The notes under the pieces: generated by a model
Database searches by the model: none
Seen by the model: only the letters and a program-made list of their open reading frames with translations
What the model was told of the DNA's origin: nothing
Shown here: positions 34,542-43,861 of the stretch, in pieces
How positions within the stretch are numbered: the first letter of the stretch is position 1
How the letters are laid out: every line of letters begins with the position of its first letter
Origin: CAWCWK01 sp963842125
Lineage (GTDB): Bacteria > Pseudomonadota > Alphaproteobacteria > Rhizobiales > CAWCWK01
Reading direction: 5' to 3'
NCBI GenBank assembly: GCA_963842125.1
Contig: CAWJFE010000001.1
Location: 1,302,001 to 1,366,000 of the forward strand
DNA: 64,000 nt
Made by a program: the position numbers and the translations under genes

Positions 34542-35614
34542 CGGGTCGCGACGACCTCGATCTCGGAATCGGAGCCGGTCTGCACCGTGAAGGGCTGGTT
34601 GAAGATGCGCTCGCCCAACCTGGCGATGGCGACGTAGTCGCCGGCGGCGAGAACCTGGCCGGCATAGGCGCCGTCCGATTCCAGCACGGTGTCTCCGCCG
34701 GGCGTCAGCACCGTCCAGGACGTGCCGGCCAGCGCTTCGCCGCCGGGCGCCGTCACGAGCTTGAACGAGATCTCGGCCGCCGCGTGGATGATCTGCGCGT
34801 CCGTCAGGCGTCCCGCATCGACGCGGACCTTGGAGCGGCGGACGGCGTTGCCCGTGCCGTAGCGGCTGACGACGTGATAGGTGCCGGCCGGCAGCCTGAC
34901 GACGGTGCCCGGCTGCGCGCCCTTCACCAGCCGGCTCTCCGAGCCGAGATCGGGCTCGCGCGAATAGATGTCGATCGCGACGCGCTCCTCCGGTACCGGC
35001 TCGCTGGGGCCGAGGAGCGATGTGATGCGCAGCGCGCCGGCGTCGAGGACGATGGTCTCGACGCTCGGATTGATGCCGACCATCACGCGACGCGTCACGC
35101 TCGCGGCGCCGAAGCGGCAGTTGACGATATAGGGACCGGGCGCGAGGTCGAGCGCGGGCTGCGCGTCCTGCGTGTCGATGAGAAGCACCGGTTCGCCCGG
35201 CGCCGCCTCGGCGCTGCCTTGCGCGCCCTCGAAGCCGAAGACCCGCCAGCGGACACCCTTGCCCAGCGGGGCCGACACATCGGTGAGCTGGGCCTGGAGC
35301 CGGAGGGCGCTCGCGCGGGACACGTTGAGATCGGGAAGCGCGATGCTCCGGCCACGCTCCTGCTGGAAGGGCGCGAAACCGTTGGCCATCCGCAGCGCGG
35401 TCTCCATCGGGCTCGGTGCCGACGCGCTGCCGGGCCGCTCTGGCGGCAACGGGATGGCGGCGGCGAGGACGGGGCCGGCCATGAGGGCCGCCACCAGCGC
35501 CAACGCGCCGACGGGCAGGAACCGAGCTAGGCCCGTCGCGCGTCGTGGCGCGCCGTCGCGCACGTCGCCCGCTTCGGCGGCCTCATCGGCTATTCTGTCT
35601 TGTGCGTCCTGCAC
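34538..35614 (-). CDS. Membrane-anchored or exported protein with three PEGA-like beta repeats
   Basis: This 358-residue protein is of unknown function. A short cytoplasmic N-terminus precedes a hydrophobic helix (about 31-53, FLPVGALALVAALMAGPVLA) with a possible cleavage site. The rest is probably periplasmic. Three similar modules contain a Gly-x-Tyr turn followed by a basic strand: LAPGPYIVNCRFG, LPAGTYHVVSRYG and LAAGDYVAIARLG. They look like PEGA or carboxypeptidase-regulatory beta sandwiches, suggesting a cell-surface binding role. I do not recognise a named family. Confidence 0.65.
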   Translation of the reverse strand: MQDAQDRIADEAAEAGDVRDGAPRRATGLARFLPVGALALVAALMAGPVLAAAIPLPPERPGSASAPSPMETALRMANGFAPFQQERGRSIALPDLNVSRASALRLQAQLTDVSAPLGKGVRWRVFGFEGAQGSAEAAPGEPVLLIDTQDAQPALDLAPGPYIVNCRFGAASVTRRVMVGINPSVETIVLDAGALRITSLLGPSEPVPEERVAIDIYSREPDLGSESRLVKGAQPGTVVRLPAGTYHVVSRYGTGNAVRRSKVRVDAGRLTDAQIIHAAAEISFKLVTAPGGEALAGTSWTVLTPGGDTVLESDGAYAGQVLAAGDYVAIARLGERIFNQPFTVQTGSDSEIEVVATR

Positions 35615-35704
35615 CTGCCACTCCTATCGAACGACCATGGAGGACCAAAGCTTTGCGGCGATTTCCTGTCGGGCCTGTGCGCAACTCTCGCTGCGCGGCC
35701 CCGA

Positions 35705-36757
35705 ATGATGCAGTCGTGCCACACCGGCACGGTTTACGGCACCGATATTAGTCCCTCGTTAACGCTGATCGCGCTCGATGAGGCGGCGATGGCCGGTGCC
35801 GTCGAGGAGCCGCCACCCTTGTCAGATCCGAGCCGACTCGGCGCCATCGCGCGGCAACCGTCCGCCATCGCCCGGCAGGCCCCGCCTGTCCCGAAGGCGT
35901 CCGGCGGGGGGAGCGACGAGGTCTCGCGGGCGATTCGGGGGGCGTCTCAGCGCACGGGCGTCGATTTCACCTATCTTCTGGCGACGGCGCGCAAGGAATC
36001 GGCGCTCGACCCCGGCGCCAAGGCGCGCACGTCGAGCGCGACGGGGCTCTATCAGTTCATCGACCAGACCTGGCTCGGCATGCTGAAGGCAAGCGGCGCC
36101 GCGCATGGCTACGGCGCGCAGGCGCGGGCTATCTCGGGCACACCGGGCCGCTATCGCGTGGCGCCGGACGCGCGGGACGCCGTCCTCGCCCTGCGCCGCG
36201 ATCCGGTCGCGTCCGCCGCCATGGCGGCCGAGCTGACGCAGCGCAACGCGGCTTCGCTTCGGCGTACGCTCGGCCGGGCGCCCACGCGGGGCGAACTCTA
36301 CATCGCGCACGTGATGGGACCGGCGGGCGGCGGGCGGCTGATCTCGCTGTCGGAAACCAGTCCGGGCGCCGATGCGTCCGCCGTCTTTCCTCGCGCGGCC
36401 GCTGCGAACCGGGCGATCTTCTACACGAAAGGCGCGCCGCGCAGCGCGTCCGAAGTCGTGACCATGCTCGCGCGCGGGCTCGAAGGCGTGCCCGACGACG
36501 GAAGCGGGCGGATCGCCGAGGCCCGCAACGAAGCGCGGACCTGGTGGGACATGATGGGGCGGATCGAGGCGGGTCAGGGCCGCGCGTTCACTGGCGTCGC
36601 CCTCGGGCGCTTGGGCGCTGCGTCCCCTGTACCGGCCAGCGTCACGGCGCAGGCCGTTCCGCTGCCGCGGGAGCGATTGGACTACGCACCGAGCCCTGTG
36701 GCGAGCCCCGCACAGGCCGCACGCGCCTATGGCAGCATCCGCGCCCTGTCGCGCTGA
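35705..36757 (+). CDS. Lytic transglycosylase-like (SLT fold) protein
   Basis: This 350-residue protein has an SLT-like region near residues 80-130. LLATARKESALDPGAKA holds the probable catalytic Glu, followed by SSATGLYQFIDQTWLGML. The C-terminal half (AAAANRAIFYTKGAPRSASE) is typical of a Rhizobiales transglycosylase subgroup. It would cleave peptidoglycan glycan strands. No clear signal peptide is visible from ATG 35705 or 35708; the frame is open further upstream, so the true start is uncertain. It is divergent from the exported-repeat protein gene. Confidence 0.72.
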   Translation: MMQSCHTGTVYGTDISPSLTLIALDEAAMAGAVEEPPPLSDPSRLGAIARQPSAIARQAPPVPKASGGGSDEVSRAIRGASQRTGVDFTYLLATARKESALDPGAKARTSSATGLYQFIDQTWLGMLKASGAAHGYGAQARAISGTPGRYRVAPDARDAVLALRRDPVASAAMAAELTQRNAASLRRTLGRAPTRGELYIAHVMGPAGGGRLISLSETSPGADASAVFPRAAAANRAIFYTKGAPRSASEVVTMLARGLEGVPDDGSGRIAEARNEARTWWDMMGRIEAGQGRAFTGVALGRLGAASPVPASVTAQAVPLPRERLDYAPSPVASPAQAARAYGSIRALSR

Positions 36758-36864
36758 GGGACAGTCGGTGCAGCCGGGCAGAACCGGCCATTAAGCATGT
36801 TCGTCGATAGTGAGCCCTTGGGGAGCCGGCGCGTGAAGCCGGACCGCATCGAGTGGGGCCGTAC

Positions 36865-38160
36865 ATGTCATATTCCTGGAACGAACCCGTCGTCGGCCCC
36901 TTGGACGGCTCTGTCGACGAAGCCGGGCTGGACGTGATGGACCCCGTCATCGACGCGGAAGACGAGGATTGGTTGGACGGCCCCGATCTCGTGGCGACCT
37001 ATATCGGTGCCGCCGACGGCGACGCAGCCGGCCCCGTCATCGAGATCGCCGTGCCGGAGCGCGAGGCGCCGCTGACGATCGCCATGGCATCCGGCCCCGC
37101 CGCCCGCGCGGCCGAGATCACGGAGATCGCCGAACTCTATCGGTCGGGCACGCTCGATCCGGCGATGCGGGCGGCCGCCGAGGATTTCCTCATCGCGGCA
37201 CTCGACGATCCCGCCGTCAGGGTGCGCGAGGCGATGGCGGACGTCTTCGCCGCGCACCCCGGCACGCCGCACCAGATCGCGCTCGCCCTTTCGCAGGACG
37301 TGCCGCGCGTCGCCGTGATCATGCTGCGCGAGACGCCCTGCCTGCTCGACGTCGAGCTCCTGGACGTCGCGCGGACGGGCGGCGAGGCCGTGCGCCACGC
37401 GCTCGCCTCACGCCGTTCCGCCTCACCGACGCTGGTGTCGCGGCTCGTCGATCTGGCCGATCTCGCTCTCGCCCGCCGACTGGCCGCGAACCCTGCACTA
37501 CCGCTCAACGAAGCACCGTTGGAGCGACTGGTGAAGGCGCATGGCGCCGACCCTGCGTTTCGCGACGCTCTCCTCGCCCGCCCAGGACTGCCGGCCACGA
37601 TCCGCCTGCGGCTCGTCGAGATGGCCGGCGAGCGACTGGCCGAAGGGCTCGGCCGCCTCAACTTCTCCTCGTCCGAGCGGCTCACCGAGGTCGCCTCGCA
37701 GGCCGCGACGCTGGCCGCTCTCGAGATCAGCGAGACCGATGAAGCCGGTGCGGCCGCGCTCGTCCACCGGCTCCAGACGAGCGGCCGGTTGACGCCGAAA
37801 CTCGTCCTGCGCGCGGCCTGCGAGGGGCGCATCGCCTTCCTCGTCGCGGCGCTCTCCCGGTTGTCGGGCGCGAGCGAAGGCCGGATCGTCTCTCTGCTCT
37901 CGGCACGCAGGCCCGGCCCGATCGAGGCGCTGTGCCGCCGCGCCGGCCTGCCTTTCGGTTTCTCGGATGCGCTGAGCGCCGCCGCGCAGGTTCTGGCCGA
38001 GGGCGCGGCCGAGGACCTCTCCGTGCGGCCCTATCTCGTCTCCGAGCGCGTGCTGCAACATTACGAAGCGCGGGGACGCCGTCAGCCTGCGGTCCATGCG
38101 GCGCTGCGTGGGCTCGCCGTCGAGGCGTCCCGCGAGGAAGCCCGCCGCCGCATCGCCTGA
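36865..38160 (+). CDS. DUF2336-domain protein
   Basis: This 431-residue, largely helical and Ala-rich protein matches the DUF2336 family common in alphaproteobacteria. The family signature region includes RSGTLDPAMRAAAEDFLIAA and LDDPAVRVREAMADVFA, followed by HEAT-like helical pairs. The molecular role is unknown. The N-terminus (about 70 residues) is acidic and probably flexible. A GTG at 36853 is an alternative start; I prefer ATG 36865. Confidence 0.75.
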   Translation: MSYSWNEPVVGPLDGSVDEAGLDVMDPVIDAEDEDWLDGPDLVATYIGAADGDAAGPVIEIAVPEREAPLTIAMASGPAARAAEITEIAELYRSGTLDPAMRAAAEDFLIAALDDPAVRVREAMADVFAAHPGTPHQIALALSQDVPRVAVIMLRETPCLLDVELLDVARTGGEAVRHALASRRSASPTLVSRLVDLADLALARRLAANPALPLNEAPLERLVKAHGADPAFRDALLARPGLPATIRLRLVEMAGERLAEGLGRLNFSSSERLTEVASQAATLAALEISETDEAGAAALVHRLQTSGRLTPKLVLRAACEGRIAFLVAALSRLSGASEGRIVSLLSARRPGPIEALCRRAGLPFGFSDALSAAAQVLAEGAAEDLSVRPYLVSERVLQHYEARGRRQPAVHAALRGLAVEASREEARRRIA

Positions 38161-38167
38161 CGACAAA

Positions 38168-38191
38168 CGCCGGAGCCTCGCGGCCCCGGCG
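38168..38191. terminator. Convergent-gene hairpin
   Basis: A 6-bp plus 3-bp stem with one mismatch (38168-38177 with 38182-38191) lies between the stops of the DUF2336 gene and glpV. No T-tract follows. It could end transcripts from both sides. Confidence 0.4.
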
Positions 38192-38254
38192 CTTCTCCAT
38201 CCGATGAGCGGCCGCCGAAGCCGCCGCCCAAACATTGCCGTAAGAGGCGAGCGA

Positions 38255-39985
38255 CTAGTTCGCCGCCTCCTCCCAGCTCTTCAGCAGCTCGTCATAGTTG
38301 ACCGTCACGCCCTGCGGCTTCTCGTTCTCGAGCGGCGGCTTGGGCGAGCCCGGCTGCTCGAACCAGTATTCGGCCGACTGCTCCTCGTTGAGCTTCGGGC
38401 CGATATCGCCCTGCACGCCGGCGCGCTCGAGACGCTCCAGCACGCGCTCCTGCTCGGCGCAGAGCGAGTCCATCGCTTCTTGCGGCGTCTTGGCCTCCGA
38501 CGACGCGTCGCCGATATTCTGCCACCAGAGCTGCGCGAGCTTGGGGTAGTCCGGCACGTTGGTGCCGGTCGGCGACCAGCGCACGCGGGCCGGGCTGCGG
38601 TAGAACTCGACGAGACCGCCGAGATCGGCCGCACGCTCGGTGAACTGCTCCGACTGGATGGTCGACTCCCGGATGAAGGTGAGGCCGACCATGGACTTCT
38701 TGAGGTCCACCGTCTTCGACGTCACGAACTGCGCGTAGAGCCAGGCGGCCTTGGCCTGATCGACCGGGGTCGACTCCATCAGCGTCCAGGAACCGGCGTC
38801 CTGATAGCCGAGCTTCTGGCCTTCTTCCCAATAGGCGCCGTGGGGGGAGGGGGCCATGCGCCATTTCGGGCTGCCGTCCTCGTTCACGACCGGGATGCCG
38901 GGCTTGACCATGTCGGCGGTGAAGGCGGTGTACCAGAACATCTGTTGCGCGACGTTGCCCTGTGCCGGCACGGGGCCGGATTCGGAGAACGTCATGCCCT
39001 GGGCTTCCGGCGGGGCGTAGGCCTTCAGCCAGTCGAGGTACTTCTGGATGGCGTAGACGGCGGCCGGCGAGTTGGTGGCACCGCCGCGCGCGACGCACGA
39101 ACCCGTGGGCTGCGAGTTCTCGTTGACGCGGATGCCCCACTCGTCGACCGGCAACCCGTTCGGCTCGCCCTTGTCGCCCATGCCGGCCATCGAGAGCCAG
39201 GCATCGGTGAAGCGCCAGCCGAGGCTTGGGTCCTTCTTGCCGTAGTCCATATGGCCGTAGACCTGACCGTCGACGCCCATGTGGCTGAGGTCGCGGCCGG
39301 TGAAGAAGGCCGCGATGTCCTCATAGGCCGACCAGTTGTCCGGCACGCCCAAGGGATAGCCGTATTCGGCCTCGAAGTCGGCCATGTTCTTTTCGTCGTT
39401 GAACCAGTCGTATCGGAACCAGTAGAGGTTCGCGAACTGCTGGGTCGGCAGCTGGTAGAGCTTCTCGTCCGGCCCCGTCGTGAAGGAGAGGCCGATGAAG
39501 TCCTCGAGGTCGAGCGTCGGGGAGGTGACGTCGGCGCCTTCGCCGGCCATCCAGTCTGTCAGGTTGCGGGCCTGCTGGTAGCGCCAGTGGGTGCCGATGA
39601 GATCGGAATCATTGACGTAACCGTCATAGAGGTTCTCGCCGGTCTGCATCTGCGTCTGCAGCTTCTCGACGACGTCGCCCTCGCCGATGAGGTCGTGCGT
39701 GACCTCGATGCCGGTGATGGCGGTGAAGGCCGGGGCCAGGACCTGCGACTCGTATTCATGCGTCGTGATGGTCTCGGAGACAACCTTGATCGACATGTCG
39801 GCCATCGGCGCCGCGGCGTCGACGAACCACTGCATTTCGGCTTCCTGGGCCGCGCGGTCGAGCACCGACATGTCGCCGATTTCGGCATCGAGGAAGCTCC
39901 TGGCCGCCTCCATGTCCGCGAAGGCGCTCGACGCCCCCATCACGAGCGCGAAGCTCGCGGTCGAGGTCAATAGTATCTTTCGCAT
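38255..39985 (-). CDS. glpV: Glycerol ABC transporter periplasmic binding protein GlpV
   Basis: This 576-residue extracellular binding protein has a signal peptide (MRKILLTSTASFALVMGASSAFA). Its length and gene order match GlpV of the rhizobial glpSTPQUV glycerol ABC system. The protein is acidic and rich in aromatic residues, as usual for polyol-binding CUT1 proteins. A strong SD (GGAGGAAA) precedes the start, consistent with high expression. An 87-bp gap after glpU contains a GlpR-like half-site, so it may have its own promoter. Confidence 0.88.
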   Translation of the reverse strand: MRKILLTSTASFALVMGASSAFADMEAARSFLDAEIGDMSVLDRAAQEAEMQWFVDAAAPMADMSIKVVSETITTHEYESQVLAPAFTAITGIEVTHDLIGEGDVVEKLQTQMQTGENLYDGYVNDSDLIGTHWRYQQARNLTDWMAGEGADVTSPTLDLEDFIGLSFTTGPDEKLYQLPTQQFANLYWFRYDWFNDEKNMADFEAEYGYPLGVPDNWSAYEDIAAFFTGRDLSHMGVDGQVYGHMDYGKKDPSLGWRFTDAWLSMAGMGDKGEPNGLPVDEWGIRVNENSQPTGSCVARGGATNSPAAVYAIQKYLDWLKAYAPPEAQGMTFSESGPVPAQGNVAQQMFWYTAFTADMVKPGIPVVNEDGSPKWRMAPSPHGAYWEEGQKLGYQDAGSWTLMESTPVDQAKAAWLYAQFVTSKTVDLKKSMVGLTFIRESTIQSEQFTERAADLGGLVEFYRSPARVRWSPTGTNVPDYPKLAQLWWQNIGDASSEAKTPQEAMDSLCAEQERVLERLERAGVQGDIGPKLNEEQSAEYWFEQPGSPKPPLENEKPQGVTVNYDELLKSWEEAAN

Positions 39986-40003
39986 GGGTTTCCTCCGGTT
40001 TGC

Positions 40004-40013
40004 GAAAACGAAC
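40004..40013. promoter_or_regulatory. Candidate GlpR half-site upstream of glpV
   Basis: GAAAACGAAC matches one arm of the palindrome upstream of glpR (AAAACGAAAC) with one difference. It lies 19 bp before the glpV start. It may give glpV separate GlpR control; the other arm is degenerate. Confidence 0.4.
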
Positions 40014-40072
40014 GGGGCGTTGGTGCCCCTTGTGGCCGAAGCGGGTACCGCTCCGGTGTGGGTGGGGACCGC

Positions 40073-40357
40073 CTAGACGGTCCGGAAGATGATGATGGCC
40101 ACGACGACCGAGAGGCCGAGCGCCCACCAGAGGTTCGGGCCGACGAGCCCGAGCCAGAAGAGATGGATGAAGGCCGCGACGAGGAGACTGATGAACAGCC
40201 GATCCCCCCGCGTCGTCTCGAAGCGCAGGATGCCGACGCGCGGCGAACCGCCCGGCACCGCGCGTTCCCACAGCCCCATGCCGAGGATGAGCGCGGCGAT
40301 GGTGATGAAGAAGAGCATGGTGGGGATGGTCCAGGCCATCCAGGAGAGGTCTAGCAT
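40073..40357 (-). CDS. glpU: Small membrane protein GlpU (DUF2160)
   Basis: This 94-residue protein has three predicted transmembrane helices and the start MLDLSWMAWTIPTMLFFITI typical of DUF2160. Family members sit beside glycerol ABC permeases in rhizobia and are named GlpU; their exact role is unknown. Its first 7 bp overlap the end of the GIY-YIG gene, which interrupts the normal glpQ-glpU adjacency. Confidence 0.82.
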   Translation of the reverse strand: MLDLSWMAWTIPTMLFFITIAALILGMGLWERAVPGGSPRVGILRFETTRGDRLFISLLVAAFIHLFWLGLVGPNLWWALGLSVVVAIIIFRTV

Positions 40358-40737
40358 GGCAGCTCCAATCGGTCGGTGCCGACGCGTTCCGACGTGCTGG
40401 CAAAGCGCCGCGAGAAGGTCGGCTCGAACGGGTTGTCGCGGGTCTGGCAGGTCTCGATGAGGTCGTGCCAGGATGGATTGAAGGCTTCGATCAGATCGAG
40501 CTTCCACACGCGCTCGTAGCGCTTCAGCGATTTTTCGCGGTCGATCGCGCCTTCGATCGTATCATGGCGCTCGTACCAGACGAGGGTCTTGCAGCCGTGC
40601 TTCGTCGTGAAGCCCGGCACGATCCCATCGCGATGCTCGCTCGCTCGCTGCCGCAGATCGGAGGTCACACCGATATAGAGCGTGCCGTTGCGCTGGGAGG
40701 CCATGATGTAGACCCAGGCGGTCTTTGACGCGCTCAT
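40351..40737 (-). CDS. Single-domain GIY-YIG endonuclease (UPF0213-like)
   Basis: This 128-residue protein carries the GIY-YIG nuclease core in residues 7-85: WVYIMASQRNGTLYIGVTSD, catalytic Arg in SDLRQRASEH, and the helix with the metal-binding Glu in AIDREKSLKRYERVWK. About 35 extra C-terminal residues are polar. Such stand-alone domains are widespread in bacteria and their function is not settled. It lies inside the glycerol operon and overlaps glpU by 7 bp. The 5' side is occupied by two inverted palindromes (40752-40920). The combination suggests a small mobile or repeat-associated cassette. Confidence 0.85.
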   Translation of the reverse strand: MSASKTAWVYIMASQRNGTLYIGVTSDLRQRASEHRDGIVPGFTTKHGCKTLVWYERHDTIEGAIDREKSLKRYERVWKLDLIEAFNPSWHDLIETCQTRDNPFEPTFSRRFASTSERVGTDRLELPC

Positions 40738-40751
40738 GATTGCGGGCTCCG

Positions 40752-40920
40752 CCCTGGATCCTCGGGTCGGTGCCCGAGGATGACGAAGGAGGAGAACGCT
40801 TCTGTCAGATCGACGACGAGAGGCTCCGACGCGAACAACATTGCCTCCGCCGCCGACACACATTCGGAAGGCCTACCCCTCCTCCGCGTCATCCTCGGGC
40901 ACCGACCCGAGGATCCAGGG
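40752..40920. repeat. REPIN-like inverted pair of palindromes beside the GIY-YIG gene
   Basis: Two perfect 34-bp inverted copies (40752-40785 and 40887-40920) flank 101 bp. Each copy is itself palindromic: ATCCTCGGG, a 6-nt loop, CCCGAGGAT (40758-40781 on the left). This is the geometry of a REP doublet. It lies between glpQ and the GIY-YIG gene, whose start is 15 bp from the left copy. Confidence 0.85.
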
Positions 40921-40951
40921 GCGGCATACGAAACCGTTGAGAAAGTCCCCA

Positions 40952-41865
<914 letters not shown>

Positions 41866-41869
<4 letters not shown>

Positions 41870-42741
41870 GAGGCACCGCCTTTCGCGTCGTAGTTCGTCA
41901 TGACGGTATAGAAGACCCAGCTCATCAGCAGGATGATGAGGAAGTAGACGATCGACATCGCCGCCGCCGGCCCGAGGTCGAACTGTCCGATGGCCATCTT
42001 GACGAGGTCGATGGAGAGGAACGTCGTCGCATTGCCCGGACCGCCACCCGTCACGACGAAGGGTTCGGTGTAGATCATGAACGAGTCCATGAAGCGCAGG
42101 AGCACCGCGATCAGCAGCACGCGCTGCATCTTCGGCAGCTGGATGTAGCGGAAGACGGCCCAGCGCGACGCGCCGTCGATCTTGGCCGCCTGATAATAGG
42201 CATCGGGGATCGAGACGAGACCGGCATAGCAGAGGAGGACGACGAGGCTCGTCCAGTGCCACACGTCCATGACGATGACGGTGATCCAGGCGTCGACCGG
42301 GTCGGCGACATAGTTGTAGTCTACGCCCATCGCGTTGAGCGTATAGCCCAGGAGCCCGATATCGACGCGCCCGAAGACCTGCCAGATCGTGCCCACCACG
42401 TTCCACGGAATGAGGAGCGGAAGCGACATCAGGACGAGGCAGATCGGCACGCCGATGCCCTTTTTGGGCATGTTGAGCGCGACGAAGATGCCGAGCGGCA
42501 CCTCGATGGCGAGAATGATCGCGGAGAAGGCGAGGTTGCGGTAGAGCGCGTCCCAGAAACGCTCGGAGGCCAGCACCTCCTCGTACCATTCGAGGCCCGC
42601 CCAGAAGAAGACGTTGTTGCCGAACGTGTCCTGCACCGAATAGTTGACCACCGTCATCAGCGGGATGACGGCCGAGAAGGCGACTAGCACCAGCACGGGG
42701 AGGACGAGGAACCAGGCGCGGTTGTTGATCGTCTTGTCCAT
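41866..42741 (-). CDS. glpP: Glycerol ABC transporter permease GlpP
   Basis: This 291-residue MalF-type permease has six helices, an EAA loop (YYQAAKIDGASRWAVFRYIQ) and the GGGPGNATTFLSID motif. Gene order and coupling with GlpQ match the rhizobial glycerol importer. It lies 3 bp downstream of glpT. Confidence 0.9.
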
Positions 42742-42744
42742 GGT

Positions 42745-43857
42745 TCAGGCCGCCCCTTCCATCGCGACGGTGCGCACGGCGCCGCCCGCGTCGTCGCCCA
42801 TCGCGACCCGCCAGTCATCGGCATAGACGTTGAGGCCCGACGCCTCGAAGCGCACGTGCGGATTGGCCGGCACGGTGTCGTCCTCGCCGAGGACGACGGC
42901 GAGGGGGTGACCCTCCAGCGTCGCGCGGACGATCTTCTCGCGTCCGATATCCTCGACCTTCTGCACCGTCACCGGCAGGCCGGTCGTGTCGAGCCGCACG
43001 TGCTCGGGACGAATGCCGAGTTCGGTCTTCGATGCGCCTTTGACGGCCGGCGCGTCGGGCAACTCGATGATCTTGGAGCCGAGCCGGGCGCGGGTGCCCT
43101 CGAGCGCGATCGGCAGCACGTTCATGCCGGGCGAGCCGATGAAATAGCCGACGAAGGTGTGGCTCGGCCGCTCGAAGAGTTCCTGCGGCGTGCCGATCTG
43201 CACGATCTGCCCGTCATACATCACGACCACCTTGTCGGCGAAGGTGAGGGCCTCGGTCTGGTCGTGGGTGACGTAGACCATGGTGCGCCGGAAGCGGCGG
43301 TGGAGGACCTTCAACTGGCTCCTGAGCTCCCATTTCATATGGGGGTCGATGACGGTGAGCGGCTCGTCGAAGAGGATCGCGTTGACGTCCGACCGCACGA
43401 GCCCGCGCCCGAGGCTGATCTTCTGCTTGGCGTCCGCCGTCAGACCACGTGCCTTGCGGTCGGCCATGGGGCCGAGATCGATCATGTCGAGGATCTCGGA
43501 CACCCGCGCGTCGATCTCCGGCTTGGCGACGCCCCGGTTCTTGAGCGGGAAGGCGAGGTTCTCGCGCACCGTCATGGAATCGTAGATGACCGGGAACTGG
43601 AAGACCTGCGCGATGTTGCGGGCTTCGGGAGCGAGCGCCGTCACGTCCCGCTCATCGAAGCGGATGCGGCCCTCGGACGGGGTCAGCAGCCCCGAGATGA
43701 TGTTGAGGAGCGTGGTCTTGCCGCAGCCCGAGGGGCCGAGGAGCGCGTAGGCGCCGCCGTCCTCGAAATCGTGGTGGACCTCGCGCAGCGCGTAGTCGCC
43801 CGGCCCCGGATTGGGGCCGTAGGCGTGGCGGATGTGGTCGAGGGAGATCGTGGCCAT
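42745..43857 (-). CDS. glpT: Glycerol ABC transporter ATPase GlpT (degenerate signature motif)
   Basis: This 370-residue nucleotide-binding subunit has an intact Walker A (GPSGCGKTT, 41-49), Walker B (AILFDEP) and H-loop His (VTHDQ). The LSGGQ signature is replaced by LTADAKQK, and the D-loop reads VIDPH. It should form a heterodimer with GlpS, which has the opposite defects. A TOBE-like C-terminal domain is present. Confidence 0.9.
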   Translation of the reverse strand: MATISLDHIRHAYGPNPGPGDYALREVHHDFEDGGAYALLGPSGCGKTTLLNIISGLLTPSEGRIRFDERDVTALAPEARNIAQVFQFPVIYDSMTVRENLAFPLKNRGVAKPEIDARVSEILDMIDLGPMADRKARGLTADAKQKISLGRGLVRSDVNAILFDEPLTVIDPHMKWELRSQLKVLHRRFRRTMVYVTHDQTEALTFADKVVVMYDGQIVQIGTPQELFERPSHTFVGYFIGSPGMNVLPIALEGTRARLGSKIIELPDAPAVKGASKTELGIRPEHVRLDTTGLPVTVQKVEDIGREKIVRATLEGHPLAVVLGEDDTVPANPHVRFEASGLNVYADDWRVAMGDDAGGAVRTVAMEGAA

Positions 43858-43861
43858 CGGG

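Noticed and set aside
40351..40737. GIY-YIG protein as an intron-encoded homing endonuclease
   Set aside because: No intron or intein features and no split gene; glpQ and glpU are complete on both sides, and the protein is the small stand-alone type.
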